Source: an uncultured Acetatifactor sp. (lineage in GTDB: Bacteria > Bacillota > Clostridia > Lachnospirales > Lachnospiraceae). Taken from it: 64,000 nt of DNA. The DNA lies in contig CAKRTS010000006.1 in assembly GCA_934402315.1 (NCBI GenBank), forward strand, positions 78,442-142,441, read 5' to 3'. The notes under the pieces are model-generated. The model was not told where the DNA came from. It made no database searches and saw nothing but the letters and a program-made list of their open reading frames with translations. Positions within the stretch are counted from its first letter, which is position 1; every line of letters begins with the position of its first letter. Of this stretch, positions 25,626-34,243 are shown piece by piece. The position numbers and the translations under genes were made by a program.

Positions 25626-26774
25626 TCATGTCAGCAGAAACTGCGCCATGACATAATTGCTGATGTCAAGCCCCTTCTCAGTCAGGGCAAGCCTCCGGGT
25701 ATTCCCATCGTCCCTCCCGCACTGCCATTCCAGCAGTCCGTCCCGGAAATTCGCCTGTATCACCCCACCGTAAATATCCGACAGCTTCTGACCGAAGCGT
25801 TCCTCAAATTCCCTCTCCGACACACCCTCTGTCATCCGCAGTCCCAGAAACATAAATTCTTCCATCTGCTCCTGTCTGCTGAGTTCCTGTATCTCCTCCC
25901 GGCAGCCCACAGGATCTCTGAGGTATGCGGTCAGGCTGTCCCCGTTGCGGAAACGTCTCTCCCGAACCAACGAGGCAGCGCCGATTCCGAAGCCCGCATA
26001 TTCATCCCTGCGCCAGTACCCGCAATTATGTCTGCAGGCACGACCCGGCTTTGCATAATTTGATATTTCATACCGCGCATAGCCAGCCTCCGCAAGAATG
26101 CGCTTTGTCTCACTGTACATCTGCCTGTCCGCATCCTCGTCCGGCAGGGTAAGCTCTCCCCGCTGCATCATGTCCCAGAATGCCGTTCCCTCCTCCAGAA
26201 TCAGACTGTACGCCGAAATATGCACCGGCTGGGGAGTAAGCGCAAGGACTTTTTCCAGCGTCCTCCGGTAGCTCTCAAGGGTCTGTCCCGGCAGCGTGCT
26301 CATGACATCGACATTGATGTTCCGGAAGCCTGCCCTGACCGCCAGGCGATAGGTGTCAAGGAACTGCTGCCACGTGTGTATCCTGCCGATTGCCGCAAGC
26401 TCTCTGTCATCCGCGGACTGCAGGCCGATGCTGAGACGGTTGATCCCCGCCGTGCGGTAGATTTCCAGCTTTTCCGCAGTGGCCGTCCCGGGATTGATCT
26501 CTATCGTGATCTCCGCGTCCTCCGCCAGCGGATAATGCTGCCGCACGACGGAGAGCAGCGCCGCAATCTCCTCCGCCTCCACCGCAGAGGGTGTACCCCC
26601 GCCGATAAAGACCGATGTGACGCTGCCGCTGCGGTACTCCTCCGCTCTTATAGCTGTCTCCCGCCGCAGCGCCTCCATATAGGCAGCCTTCGTCTGCCCG
26701 TCCGCAGGGGCGGACAGGAAATCACAGTAAAAGCATTTTCTGACGCAGAAGGGAATGTGAAAATACAGCTCCAT
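25626..26774 (-). CDS. hemW: Radical SAM heme chaperone HemW
   Basis: The radical SAM cluster motif is CVRKCFYCDF (Cys10, Cys14, Cys17), followed by IGGGTPSAV, EINPGT, RLSIGLQS and NVDVMSTLPGQTLESY, with the HemN-like C-terminal domain. The 382-residue length fits HemW rather than coproporphyrinogen dehydrogenase HemN; HemW inserts heme into target enzymes. lepA ends 1 bp upstream, giving tight coupling in the conserved gpr-spoIIP-lepA-hemW order. Confidence 0.94.
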   Translation of the reverse strand: MELYFHIPFCVRKCFYCDFLSAPADGQTKAAYMEALRRETAIRAEEYRSGSVTSVFIGGGTPSAVEAEEIAALLSVVRQHYPLAEDAEITIEINPGTATAEKLEIYRTAGINRLSIGLQSADDRELAAIGRIHTWQQFLDTYRLAVRAGFRNINVDVMSTLPGQTLESYRRTLEKVLALTPQPVHISAYSLILEEGTAFWDMMQRGELTLPDEDADRQMYSETKRILAEAGYARYEISNYAKPGRACRHNCGYWRRDEYAGFGIGAASLVRERRFRNGDSLTAYLRDPVGCREEIQELSRQEQMEEFMFLGLRMTEGVSEREFEERFGQKLSDIYGGVIQANFRDGLLEWQCGRDDGNTRRLALTEKGLDISNYVMAQFLLT

Positions 26775-26775
26775 C

Positions 26776-28590
26776 TTAGTTGTCGTCCAGCTTGAGGACG
26801 CTCATGAATGCCTTCTGCGGGATGGAAACGCTGCCGACCTGACGCATACGCTTCTTACCCTCCTTCTGTTTCTCAAGCAGCTTCTTCTTACGGGTGATGT
26901 CGCCGCCGTAACACTTTGCAAGCACATCCTTGCGCATCGCCTTGACTGTCTCACGGGCGATGATCTTGCCCCCGACCGCCGCCTGAATCGGAATTTCAAA
27001 GAGATGCCTCGGAATCTCATCCTTCAGCTTCTCGCACATCTTTCTGCCTCTCTCATAAGCGGAATCCGCATGCACGATAAAGGACAGCGCATCCACCTCC
27101 TCATGGTTGACAAGGATGTCCAGCTTTACCAGCTTTGAAGGCTCATAGCCCTTGATGTCATAGTCGAAGGAAGCGTAGCCTCTGGATCGGGATTTCAACG
27201 CATCGAAGAAATCATAGATGATCTCATTCAACGGCAGCTCATATTTCAGCAGTGCCCTCGTTCCCTCGATATACTCCATGCCGAGGTAACGTCCCCTGCG
27301 CTCCTGGCAAAGCTCCATAATGGAACCGATAAATTCACTCGTCACCATGATCTCCGCACTGACGATCGGCTCCTCCATGTGCTCGATCTCCGACGGGTCA
27401 GGCAGGTTTGAGGGATTGGTCAGCTCAATGACATCCCCGTTTGTTTTATATACCTTATAGACAACGCCGGGTGCCGTCGTCACAAGGTCGAGATTATACT
27501 CTCTCTCCAGTCTCTCCTGAATGATCTCCAGATGCAGCAGTCCCAGAAAGCCGCAGCGGAAACCGAAGCCCAGAGCGATTGATGTCTCCGGCTCATAGTT
27601 CAGGGACGCATCGTTGAGCTGCAGCTTTTCCAGCGCATCCCTGAGATCGGGATATTTCGCACCGTCCGCCGGATAAAGTCCGCAGTAGACCATGGACTGC
27701 ACCTTGCGGTAGCCGGGCAGCGGCTCCTTGCAGGGGTTGTCCGCATCCGTCACGGTATCGCCGACAGCCGTATCCTTGACATTCTTGATAGACGCGGTAA
27801 TATAGCCAACCATGCCCGCCGAAAGCTCGTCACAGGGGATAAACTGTCCCGCTCCGAAGTAGCCGACCTCGACAACCTCCTCCTTCGCCCCGGTCGCCAT
27901 CATCTGAATCGTCGTGCCGCGCCTTACCGTACCCTCCATCACACGGCAGAAGATTATGACGCCCCTGTAGGAATCGTACACCGAGTCAAAGATCAGCGCC
28001 TGCAACGGTGCCGCCGGGTCTCCCTTCGGCGCAGGAATCTTTTTTACAACCTGCTCCAGAACCTCCTCGATGCCGACGCCGTTCTTCGCAGAAATCAGGG
28101 GAGCGTCCTCCGCCTCAATACCGATGACGTCCTCGATCTCCTCCTTTACCCGTTCGGGATCCGCGCTCGGAAGATCGATCTTATTAATGACCGGGAAAAC
28201 ATCCAGATTGTGGTCGAGGGCAAGATAGACGTTTGCAAGCGTCTGCGCCTCGATTCCCTGCGCTGCGTCCACGACAAGGATCGCACCGTCGCACGCCGCA
28301 AGGGAACGGCTCACTTCATAATTAAAGTCCACATGTCCGGGGGTATCGATCAGATTGAAAATATATTCCTCTCCGTCCTCCGCCTTGTACACCGTGCGCA
28401 CCGCCTGCGCTTTGATCGTGATTCCCCGCTCGCGCTCCAGCTCCATATTGTCCAGAACCTGATCCTGCATCTCCCGCTTCGTCAGAAGACCCGTCTTCTC
28501 GATAATGCGGTCTGCCAGCGTTGATTTGCCGTGATCTATATGCGCCACAATACAGAAATTGCGGATTTTACTTTGATCCATTACTGCCAT
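26776..28590 (-). CDS. lepA: Elongation factor 4 (LepA)
   Basis: This ribosomal GTPase has 604 residues. Its G domain has [24 protein letters not shown] and [11 protein letters not shown]. Domain II, EF-G-like domains III and V, and the LepA-specific C-terminal domain ([34 protein letters not shown]) follow. The start with GAGGAAG 5 nt upstream is convincing. It sits between spoIIP and hemW as in Bacillus. Confidence 0.98.
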   Translation of the reverse strand: MAVMDQSKIRNFCIVAHIDHGKSTLADRIIEKTGLLTKREMQDQVLDNMELERERGITIKAQAVRTVYKAEDGEEYIFNLIDTPGHVDFNYEVSRSLAACDGAILVVDAAQGIEAQTLANVYLALDHNLDVFPVINKIDLPSADPERVKEEIEDVIGIEAEDAPLISAKNGVGIEEVLEQVVKKIPAPKGDPAAPLQALIFDSVYDSYRGVIIFCRVMEGTVRRGTTIQMMATGAKEEVVEVGYFGAGQFIPCDELSAGMVGYITASIKNVKDTAVGDTVTDADNPCKEPLPGYRKVQSMVYCGLYPADGAKYPDLRDALEKLQLNDASLNYEPETSIALGFGFRCGFLGLLHLEIIQERLEREYNLDLVTTAPGVVYKVYKTNGDVIELTNPSNLPDPSEIEHMEEPIVSAEIMVTSEFIGSIMELCQERRGRYLGMEYIEGTRALLKYELPLNEIIYDFFDALKSRSRGYASFDYDIKGYEPSKLVKLDILVNHEEVDALSFIVHADSAYERGRKMCEKLKDEIPRHLFEIPIQAAVGGKIIARETVKAMRKDVLAKCYGGDITRKKKLLEKQKEGKKRMRQVGSVSIPQKAFMSVLKLDDN

Positions 28591-28688
28591 TTGTACTTCC
28601 TCACTTCTCGCTTTACTTTCAAACCTATATCCTCAGAATTGTAGCATACGGAAACATTCATTGTCTAGTAAAACGTCGCGCCCGCCGC

Positions 28689-28727
28689 GAAAAACCAGCG
28701 CCCTGTTACTGTTCACAGTAACGCGCC
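28689..28727 (-). terminator. Candidate terminator after spoIIP
   Basis: On the minus strand GTTACTG-TGAA-CAGTAAC extended by GCGC pairs is followed by TGGTTTTT. It would separate spoIIP from lepA, at least partly. Confidence 0.45.
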
Positions 28728-28731
28728 CCGC

Positions 28732-30084
28732 CTACTCGCTCCCCGAGAGCACCATATCGAGGATATGTGCCAGCGGATCGCAGGCGTTCATCGCCTCCTC
28801 GACCGTATTATTCTGCGCACCCAGCTCCACAAGCAGATATTTGTCCCGCAGATGCATGTTGTAGCGATAGCCCTTCAGGTAGATCTTCCGGGTCAGACCG
28901 GGGTAATACTCCGCCGCCTTCAGCTGCATCTGGAAGGAAAACGCAAGATTATCCTGCAGATTTTCATTGTAGAGATAGGCAATGTTTCCGGTCTTTTTTG
29001 TTCTGGACAATCCGTTAAAGAACATAAACCGCGCCGTCGGTCTCCCGTCGAGATCCATGACCAGTCTGGTCTCCTCCGCCATCTCGTCCCGGTGCAGATC
29101 GATCACGACCTGTATGGACGGATTCTCCTTAAGCAGCTTTTCGATCTCCGGCAATGCCTTGGAATACGCCTCGTTTCTGACCGTATCGTACTCCGCTGTA
29201 TGGTGAAGAACCTCATAACCATATGTATTTGTCAGAATCTCTGTCAGGTACTCACCGACACCGACGATCGAGGTAGAAGGATCTCCCGGCACGGAATCGG
29301 CGAAGGTCTCCCTCGAATGGGTATGGTAGATCAATATCTGCGGCCCCGGACTCTCCTTATCGATCTGCATTTCTTTTCCGAGGAGCTTTTCAACATCCAG
29401 CTGGCTGCTTCCCACGGTGGTGTTGGAATCGACAGTATAAAACTGTTTCAACAGCGTCTCATAATCCTTCAACGCCTCCCTGTCGATCTGTGCCTGCTGC
29501 AAATGTGGCAGAAACGGTATACTGACCGTTGTCCCGCTCGGTTCCGCCCATGCTGTTCCCTCCGGTATCCCTGGTTCCGCCGCACCTTCCTGCATGCCCT
29601 GTCCGGTTCCCGCTGTTCCTTCCTGTGGTTCCTGCCCGGCTCCCGCTGTTTCTCCCTGTGTACTCTCCGTGAGGAGCTCTCCTTCCGCCTCGGCAAGAAG
29701 AATTTCCCGCATGGAAACCTCTCCGGTTCCGTATTCCTCCGCCCCATCCAACAGATAACCGTAGAGCGGAAGAAAGCTTTCCATCTGCCCTTCAATGATC
29801 CAGCGGAGACCGCCCTTCTCAGTGCCTCCCGTCAGAGCACATGGCATGAACATATTGTAGAGAGCCTTCTTTGCCGCCGAGGCAAGCTCTCTTTTCATAT
29901 TCTCCCCGAAAGCACTTCCTTTCACGGTCTGCTGCTCTGCCGCACGGCCCGTCTGGCTGTCGGCGCTTTTGTCCGGCTGCTCTGTTTTTCCACCGGTCAA
30001 CATGCGAAATGCCAGAAGGAATGCCACCGCCGCGACAGCGAGGACAACGCGCGGCTGCCTCGCGGTATTGCTCTTTTTTGTCAC
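28732..30084 (-). CDS. spoIIP: Stage II sporulation protein P
   Basis: SpoIIP is the amidase/endopeptidase that, with SpoIID and SpoIIM, thins septal peptidoglycan and drives engulfment. The 450 residues have an N-terminal membrane anchor (12-28), a Gly/Glu/Gln-rich spacer (about 144-180) and the amidase domain with QILIYHTHSRETF (His254, His256, Glu259) and VVIDLHRDEM. The start is GTG at 30084 with GGAGG 9-10 nt upstream. gpr lies 97 bp upstream in the same direction. The spacer is longer and more repetitive than I expect for the family. Confidence 0.96.
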   Translation of the reverse strand: MTKKSNTARQPRVVLAVAAVAFLLAFRMLTGGKTEQPDKSADSQTGRAAEQQTVKGSAFGENMKRELASAAKKALYNMFMPCALTGGTEKGGLRWIIEGQMESFLPLYGYLLDGAEEYGTGEVSMREILLAEAEGELLTESTQGETAGAGQEPQEGTAGTGQGMQEGAAEPGIPEGTAWAEPSGTTVSIPFLPHLQQAQIDREALKDYETLLKQFYTVDSNTTVGSSQLDVEKLLGKEMQIDKESPGPQILIYHTHSRETFADSVPGDPSTSIVGVGEYLTEILTNTYGYEVLHHTAEYDTVRNEAYSKALPEIEKLLKENPSIQVVIDLHRDEMAEETRLVMDLDGRPTARFMFFNGLSRTKKTGNIAYLYNENLQDNLAFSFQMQLKAAEYYPGLTRKIYLKGYRYNMHLRDKYLLVELGAQNNTVEEAMNACDPLAHILDMVLSGSE

Positions 30085-30117
30085 CGGGCACTTCCTCCCG
30101 ACATGTCTCTTCGTACC

Positions 30118-30146
30118 AATATATGCCCTCCGCTGCCCGGCTATTC
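30118..30146 (-). promoter_or_regulatory. Candidate SigE promoter for spoIIP
   Basis: GAATAGC (30140-30146) and CATATATT (30118-30125) lie 14 nt apart on the minus strand, close to the mother-cell SigE pattern (KMATATT, N14-15, CATACAMT) with five of seven and six of eight matches. The start would be about 27 nt before the GTG. Confidence 0.4.
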
Positions 30147-30181
30147 AACCGCATTTCTGTCCGCTTCCTCCGGCGGTTCTC

Positions 30182-31117
30182 TCAGCTCATGCGCATCTCC
30201 ATGGCGATGTTGATTCCCTCGGAAACCGTGAAGCTGATCCTCTTGATGACAGCGTCGATGTCTTTTCCTGTCATATACATGTTGTTCAGCTCGGGAAAAG
30301 GCGGCTGCTGTCTGCTCATATACTTCACCGCATCCACATTCTCCTCCCCCTCAAGCAGCTTCTCCATGGCGTCCATGACAATTGTCGCCGAATCGACGAC
30401 CGTGGGAATGCCGATCGCAATCACCGGTACTCCCAGACTCTCCTTTGTCAGGGCATTTCTGTGATTGCCGACACCCGAGCCGGGCTGTATGCCGGTGTTT
30501 GTAATCTGGATGGTCCGGTTCAGGCGCTTCGTGCTTCTCGCTGCCAGTGCATCCACGACAATGAGAATGTCCGGCTTTGTCTCGCTGACAACTCCCTTTA
30601 CGATCTCCGCGGTCTCCATTCCCGTCTTTGCCATCACTCCCGGCTCCAATGCGCTCAGCAGGGGCATCCGGTTACAGCTGTACGCCGCCTTACCGTACTC
30701 CCGGACAATGTGCCTCGTGATATAAAGGTTATCCACGGTCTGCGGCCCCAGTGCGTCAGCCGTAACCTCCCTGTTGCCCAGTCCTACCACGAGAATATTC
30801 TGCTCCTCTTCCTCCTCCGGAAGCAATTTTAAAAGCTCCTCCGCAAGACACTTTGAAATTTCCCTGTGATAATCCTCGTCCGGTTCCACCATCGCCGGTG
30901 CCTCCATGGTGACATAGATTCCCATCGGCTTTCCCATCGTTTTTGCCGCGTTCCTGGTGTCAATCGTCACCTTTGTCACCCTGACGTCCTCTGTCTCCCG
31001 ATAATATTCCTCCACAGACACTCCCCGGAGCTCGCTCTCCGCTTCCCCGATGCTTTCCCTCGCTTCCAGAGCCAGATCCGTTCTCACTTGAAAATTACCC
31101 ATCACTTTTATCCCCAT
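30182..31117 (-). CDS. gpr: GPR germination endopeptidase
   Basis: GPR degrades small acid-soluble spore proteins during germination. The 311 residues include the autoprocessing site FQVRTDLALE|AREST-like (cleavage after Glu18 when counting from ATG 31117), the conserved VGLGNREVTADALGPQTVDNL, ALEPGVMAKTGMETAEIVKG, and IQITNTGIQPGSGVGNHR. An alternative ATG at residue 6 has GGGGAT upstream and would shorten the propeptide. It is divergent from rpsT and heads gpr-spoIIP-lepA-hemW. I found no convincing SigF or SigG promoter. Confidence 0.95.
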   Translation of the reverse strand: MGIKVMGNFQVRTDLALEARESIGEAESELRGVSVEEYYRETEDVRVTKVTIDTRNAAKTMGKPMGIYVTMEAPAMVEPDEDYHREISKCLAEELLKLLPEEEEEQNILVVGLGNREVTADALGPQTVDNLYITRHIVREYGKAAYSCNRMPLLSALEPGVMAKTGMETAEIVKGVVSETKPDILIVVDALAARSTKRLNRTIQITNTGIQPGSGVGNHRNALTKESLGVPVIAIGIPTVVDSATIVMDAMEKLLEGEENVDAVKYMSRQQPPFPELNNMYMTGKDIDAVIKRISFTVSEGINIAMEMRMS

Positions 31118-31120
31118 TTC

Positions 31121-31165
31121 TGCGCACGTCCTTTGCGCATAGCGAGTTTGTGTCAGGTGTGCGCA
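31121..31165 (-). promoter_or_regulatory. Three phased TGCGCA palindromes in the gpr leader
   Basis: The self-complementary hexamer tgcgca occurs at 31121, 31134 and 31160, spaced 13 and 26 bp. The first two enclose the ribosome site AAGGAC in a potential hairpin loop. A near-perfect stem (31143-31154 with 31166-31178) encloses the third. Meaning unknown; could be operator-like or RNA structure. Confidence 0.35.
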
Positions 31166-31237
31166 GACACAAATCTCGTGATTGAAAAATGCAATTACTT
31201 TTTAAGCTAGTTTTTGCAAAAAAACGCAGATTATGTA

Positions 31238-31266
31238 TTGACAAATTTTCTATTATTTACTAAACT
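31238..31266 (+). promoter_or_regulatory. rpsT: SigA promoter for rpsT
   Basis: Perfect TTGACA (31238-31243) and TAAACT (31261-31266) are separated by 17 nt. The leader of about 88 nt contains a hairpin (31277-31313, gttt...aaac with a bulge) that could take part in S20 autoregulation. Confidence 0.65.
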
Positions 31267-31360
31267 ACAGTAGTATGTTTGCGTTAGTCCTCCGTGTCTG
31301 GCTAAGGCGAAACAACTTAAATTAAAATATTTCATTGTATACAAATTGGAGGTGTACGAC

Positions 31361-31624
31361 TTGGCTAACATTAAATCCGCAAAGAAGAGAATTCTGGTAA
31401 CCCGCACAAGAACTGATAGAAACAAGGCAATCAGATCCAGCGTTAAGACCGCTATCAAGAAGGTTTTCGCTGCTGTTGAGTCTGGTGACAAGGCTGCTGC
31501 ACAGGCAGAGCTTACCGCTGCTACGAAGGTCATTGAGATGGCTGGAAGCAAGGGTGTTTACCACAAGAACAACGTTGCCCACAAGGTTTCCCGTATCAGC
31601 AAGGCTGTAAACGGAATGGCTTAA
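31361..31624 (+). CDS. rpsT: 30S ribosomal protein S20
   Basis: S20 binds 16S rRNA early in small-subunit assembly. I begin at TTG 31361, giving MANIKSAKKRILVTRTRTD as in other S20 proteins and 87 residues. GGAGGTG ends 6 nt upstream. A TTG at 31346 is in frame but lies inside that ribosome site. A rare start codon is also used by E. coli rpsT, where it takes part in autoregulation; the same may hold here. The gene is monocistronic, followed by a strong terminator. Confidence 0.97.
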   Translation: MANIKSAKKRILVTRTRTDRNKAIRSSVKTAIKKVFAAVESGDKAAAQAELTAATKVIEMAGSKGVYHKNNVAHKVSRISKAVNGMA

Positions 31625-31652
31625 GTTCTTAAATTGCTCATATAGTAAAGAT

Positions 31653-31686
31653 AAAAGTACCCATACCGTCATGTGGGTACTTTTTT
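31653..31686 (+). terminator. rpsT: Rho-independent terminator of rpsT
   Basis: AAAAGTACCCA pairs with TGGGTACTTTT around loop TACCGTCATG and runs into a T6 tract. Confidence 0.9.
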
Positions 31687-31762
31687 GTTGCGCTTTCTGA
31701 ACCGCTCTTAGACCTGTTCATCCCGATTATGCCCCTTTTCGGGTCGCTGTGCTTGAATCGCG

Positions 31763-31974
31763 GCTTGCCGTACATGCGTTTTCCCGCCATTCCCCATTTC
31801 CGCAGGTACATATCCGCTTGCCTTACCTGTGTTTCCGCGCCATCCTCAATTTCCGCAGGTACATATCCGCTTGCCTTACATGCGCTTTTCCGCCATCCTC
31901 AATTTCCGCAGGCACAATTCCTCTTGCTGTACATGCACTTTTCCGCCATCCTCAATTTCCGCAGGCACAAAATA
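31763..31974. repeat. Four tandem copies of a 53-bp repeat
   Basis: Units begin at 31763, 31816, 31869 and 31922, exactly 53 bp apart, each with a gcttgcc-like start, a gccatcctcaatttccgcagg core and acaWWtcc end. The period is not a multiple of three, and the copies differ by scattered substitutions. The array lies in the 400-bp space between the rpsT terminator and the TPM gene; no gene is visible there. The last copy abuts the TPM terminator. Confidence 0.9.
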
Positions 31975-32003
31975 CCCGCCCACTCAAAATCAGTGGACGG
32001 GTA
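31966..32003 (-). terminator. Terminator after the TPM-domain gene
   Basis: TACCCGTCCACT pairs with AGTGGGCGGGTA (one G-U) and is followed by TTTTG on the minus strand, about 90 nt after the TPM stop. Confidence 0.8.
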
Positions 32004-32092
32004 TAACCATCAATATCATTTTAAGCACTTTCAGATTCATAAATCTCCGCGTTCGTTAAGTCTCTGCAGGCTCAGCGCCGCCTTCTCCGGCA

Positions 32093-32995
32093 TCAATGTC
32101 TGTGTCCTCCGCCGCCATGGCTCGCACCGCTGTGGCTGACATGATGTCCGCCACCTCCGGAGCTTCCGCCGCTGCTGCCGCTGCTGGTCTCGATGCGTCT
32201 CTTCACGACATTCTTTCTGATGAACTGGTCGCCCTGATTCTTAATGCTGGGTCTTCCGCCTGCCACATAGGCATTGACTGCAACGGTCTTCTTCGCCTTG
32301 TTCTTAGAAAGATGGCTCGCCGCATAAATTGCAGCTACAACTGCCGAAACGACTGCCGCGATGAAGAAATAGCCTGCTCCCGGCATCGAGCTTCCGCCCT
32401 CCAGATGATAGCATACCTCGTCGATATAGTTCAGATATGCCAGATAGGGATTGTCGTCATAATACTTATCTACCGCATACAGAACATTCTCCACATCCTG
32501 CGTTCCGAGGCTGTCCTCAACCTTACCGCTTGTAGAGAGCCATTCACCTCTCTGTCCCTCATACCGGTTATCGATAAGGATCGAGCCATCACCCTCAAAA
32601 TTCTTATTAAAGCCGTAACCGGCTGTATCCCAGAAGCTGTCTGCGATGTCTGTCATATTGTGCTGCCAGTCTGTAGAGTCGCAGCCGTACTCTATCGCAA
32701 GATCGCCTTCCACCGGCTCGCTGAATGTCATGATGACGAAGTCCGCCTGATACTCCTGCTCCTTCTTGGCAATGTAGTCACGCAGCTTCTGCTCCTCGCT
32801 GTCCGTCAGGACATCCGCATAGTCATAGACACGCTCTGTCGGTGCCGTAGTATTCATACGCACAACCGGCTCTCTCATGGAATAGCGGATTCCCATCACA
32901 ATTGTCAGCACAAGTAAAATTCCTACAATTACAAACCATATGCGGAAGTAGTGTAAATACTGCTTTCCCGCCTCTTTTTTCAAATTGTCACTCAT
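32093..32995 (-). CDS. TPM-domain membrane protein
   Basis: The 300 residues comprise an N-terminal membrane segment (about 18-36), a TPM domain (about 55-190; VYDYADVLTDSEEQKLRDYI, DFVIMTFSE, GDGSILIDNRYEGQRGEWLSTSG), a second membrane segment (about 208-228), and a basic, then Gly/Ser/His-rich tail (SSGGSSGGGGHH). TPM domains occur in photosystem repair factors and in bacterial membrane proteins of uncertain role. It follows the zinc-ribbon membrane protein by 15 bp, so the two are likely one operon. Confidence 0.9.
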   Translation of the reverse strand: MSDNLKKEAGKQYLHYFRIWFVIVGILLVLTIVMGIRYSMREPVVRMNTTAPTERVYDYADVLTDSEEQKLRDYIAKKEQEYQADFVIMTFSEPVEGDLAIEYGCDSTDWQHNMTDIADSFWDTAGYGFNKNFEGDGSILIDNRYEGQRGEWLSTSGKVEDSLGTQDVENVLYAVDKYYDDNPYLAYLNYIDEVCYHLEGGSSMPGAGYFFIAAVVSAVVAAIYAASHLSKNKAKKTVAVNAYVAGGRPSIKNQGDQFIRKNVVKRRIETSSGSSGGSSGGGGHHVSHSGASHGGGGHRH

Positions 32996-33010
32996 TGTCT
33001 CTCGCCCTCC

Positions 33011-34000
33011 CTATAACCACGCTATCAGCATCGGCACCATGACCAGAATTGCTGTGATGCAGCCAAAAAGGGTTCCTGTATATGCCCATACTTTTTTCTT
33101 TGATATCGGCGCTTCACCGATAATTTTTCCCGACTGACCGTTGACATAGAAGGGATATTCTTTTCCGGCATAGGTATAATCATACTTCCAGACAGGCAGA
33201 AGACCATATGTAACGCTGGTGTCCTCAACGCGGACATCCTGACTGATCGTGCGGACAGTGCTGTAGCCTGAATAGCTCTCTTTCAGCATTGCCGTCGCAT
33301 CGTCGTTCATCTTCTTATGCGCACGCGGCTCCGTCACCTCGGATGCCATGTTGTACTTCTCGCCGTAGAAGCCGGACATATACCTCGGATCAAACTCCGT
33401 CATCTGGCTGTAGTTGTACGGCTCCATCAGATCCATCACATCATCCGGCATTGCCTCGGAGGCATCCGCAGGAATCTTGTCAAAGCTGATGTCCATATCT
33501 CTGTCAACAGCGTAAAAGGAAGTCTCTGTGTACTCGGTATTGCCGCTCGTCCACGTCTTCACCTTTGTTCCTTCCCCGTGGAAGGTGCAGTGCGTCTTGT
33601 AATCATAGAACCAGTACGGCACATAATAGCCCTGCATGCCGTTCAGCCGCACTTCGGACAGGAAGTCTGTGGGTGCGAAGAGATTCTTCTTAAACTTTTC
33701 CCTGATCGACTTCTTACAGCTCTCCTTGCCGAGCTGGAACGGAAGAATCAGCTTCGGCGCATATTCTCCCTGAACACGCTCATTCAGGATCAGATAGCTG
33801 TCACAGTAGGGACACTGTGTCGCCGATGTATGCTTTTCTACCGGAACCTCGCCTCCGCAGTTCGGGCAGACAGCCATTTCCGGAGATGTACCGTTGTCGA
33901 GTTCTTCACTCTTTTCGCTTTCGCAGAACGGGCAGTACATGGTATGCTTCTCCGGGCTGTATACCACGTTGCCTCCACAATTTTTACACTTGAAATACAT
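33011..34000 (-). CDS. Zinc-ribbon membrane protein
   Basis: From ATG 34000 (MYFKCKNCGGNVVY) the 329-residue protein has two zinc ribbons near its start: CKNCGG...YCPFCESE (4-30) and VCPNCGGEV...QCPYCDSYL (43-70). A beta-rich middle region follows (QGYYVPYWFYDYKTHCTF, LPVWKYDYTYAGKEYPFYVNGQ), with a C-terminal membrane segment (about 303-328). The family resembles proteins annotated only as zinc-ribbon or TFIIB-type zinc-finger domain-containing. The preferred start has AGAGAGG upstream; the longer frame to 34075 is unsupported. It precedes the TPM gene. Confidence 0.85.
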   Translation of the reverse strand: MYFKCKNCGGNVVYSPEKHTMYCPFCESEKSEELDNGTSPEMAVCPNCGGEVPVEKHTSATQCPYCDSYLILNERVQGEYAPKLILPFQLGKESCKKSIREKFKKNLFAPTDFLSEVRLNGMQGYYVPYWFYDYKTHCTFHGEGTKVKTWTSGNTEYTETSFYAVDRDMDISFDKIPADASEAMPDDVMDLMEPYNYSQMTEFDPRYMSGFYGEKYNMASEVTEPRAHKKMNDDATAMLKESYSGYSTVRTISQDVRVEDTSVTYGLLPVWKYDYTYAGKEYPFYVNGQSGKIIGEAPISKKKVWAYTGTLFGCITAILVMVPMLIAWL

Positions 34001-34175
34001 ACCTACATTCCTCTCTTGTAAGGTTATTCTGTCACACCTGCTTTTAGAATAACATATTTTTCCGATATATGCCATATGAAATTACAACAGATGTCACAAA
34101 GATTCTAACAGTCCTGAAGCAGGACGTCGGAACCGCTGTCAAAATTTCTGCGCAATGCCCGAAAGTCTCCGGGCA

Positions 34176-34216
34176 TAGGAAAAGCCCTGCACCGGCTTTC
34201 CGGCATCAGGACTTTT
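34176..34216 (-). terminator. tpiA: Terminator of pgk-tpiA
   Basis: A long stem with G-U pairs (AAAGTCCTGATGCCGG / CCGGTGCAGGGCTTT, loop AAAG) ends in TTTTCC on the minus strand. A second small hairpin (34156-34176) follows. Confidence 0.85.
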
Positions 34217-34243
34217 CCTTGGATTCTCTCAATCTCACAACAA

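Noticed and set aside
31271..31277. SigG promoter for gpr
   Set aside because: CATACTA is present on the minus strand, but no GMATA lies 17-18 nt upstream and it falls within the rpsT leader.
31346..31360. Upstream TTG as the rpsT start
   Set aside because: It lies inside the GGAGG ribosome site of the TTG at 31361, and the five extra residues are absent from S20 proteins.
31763..31974. CRISPR array
   Set aside because: The similarity covers the whole 53-bp period, so there are no unique spacers, and no cas gene is present.
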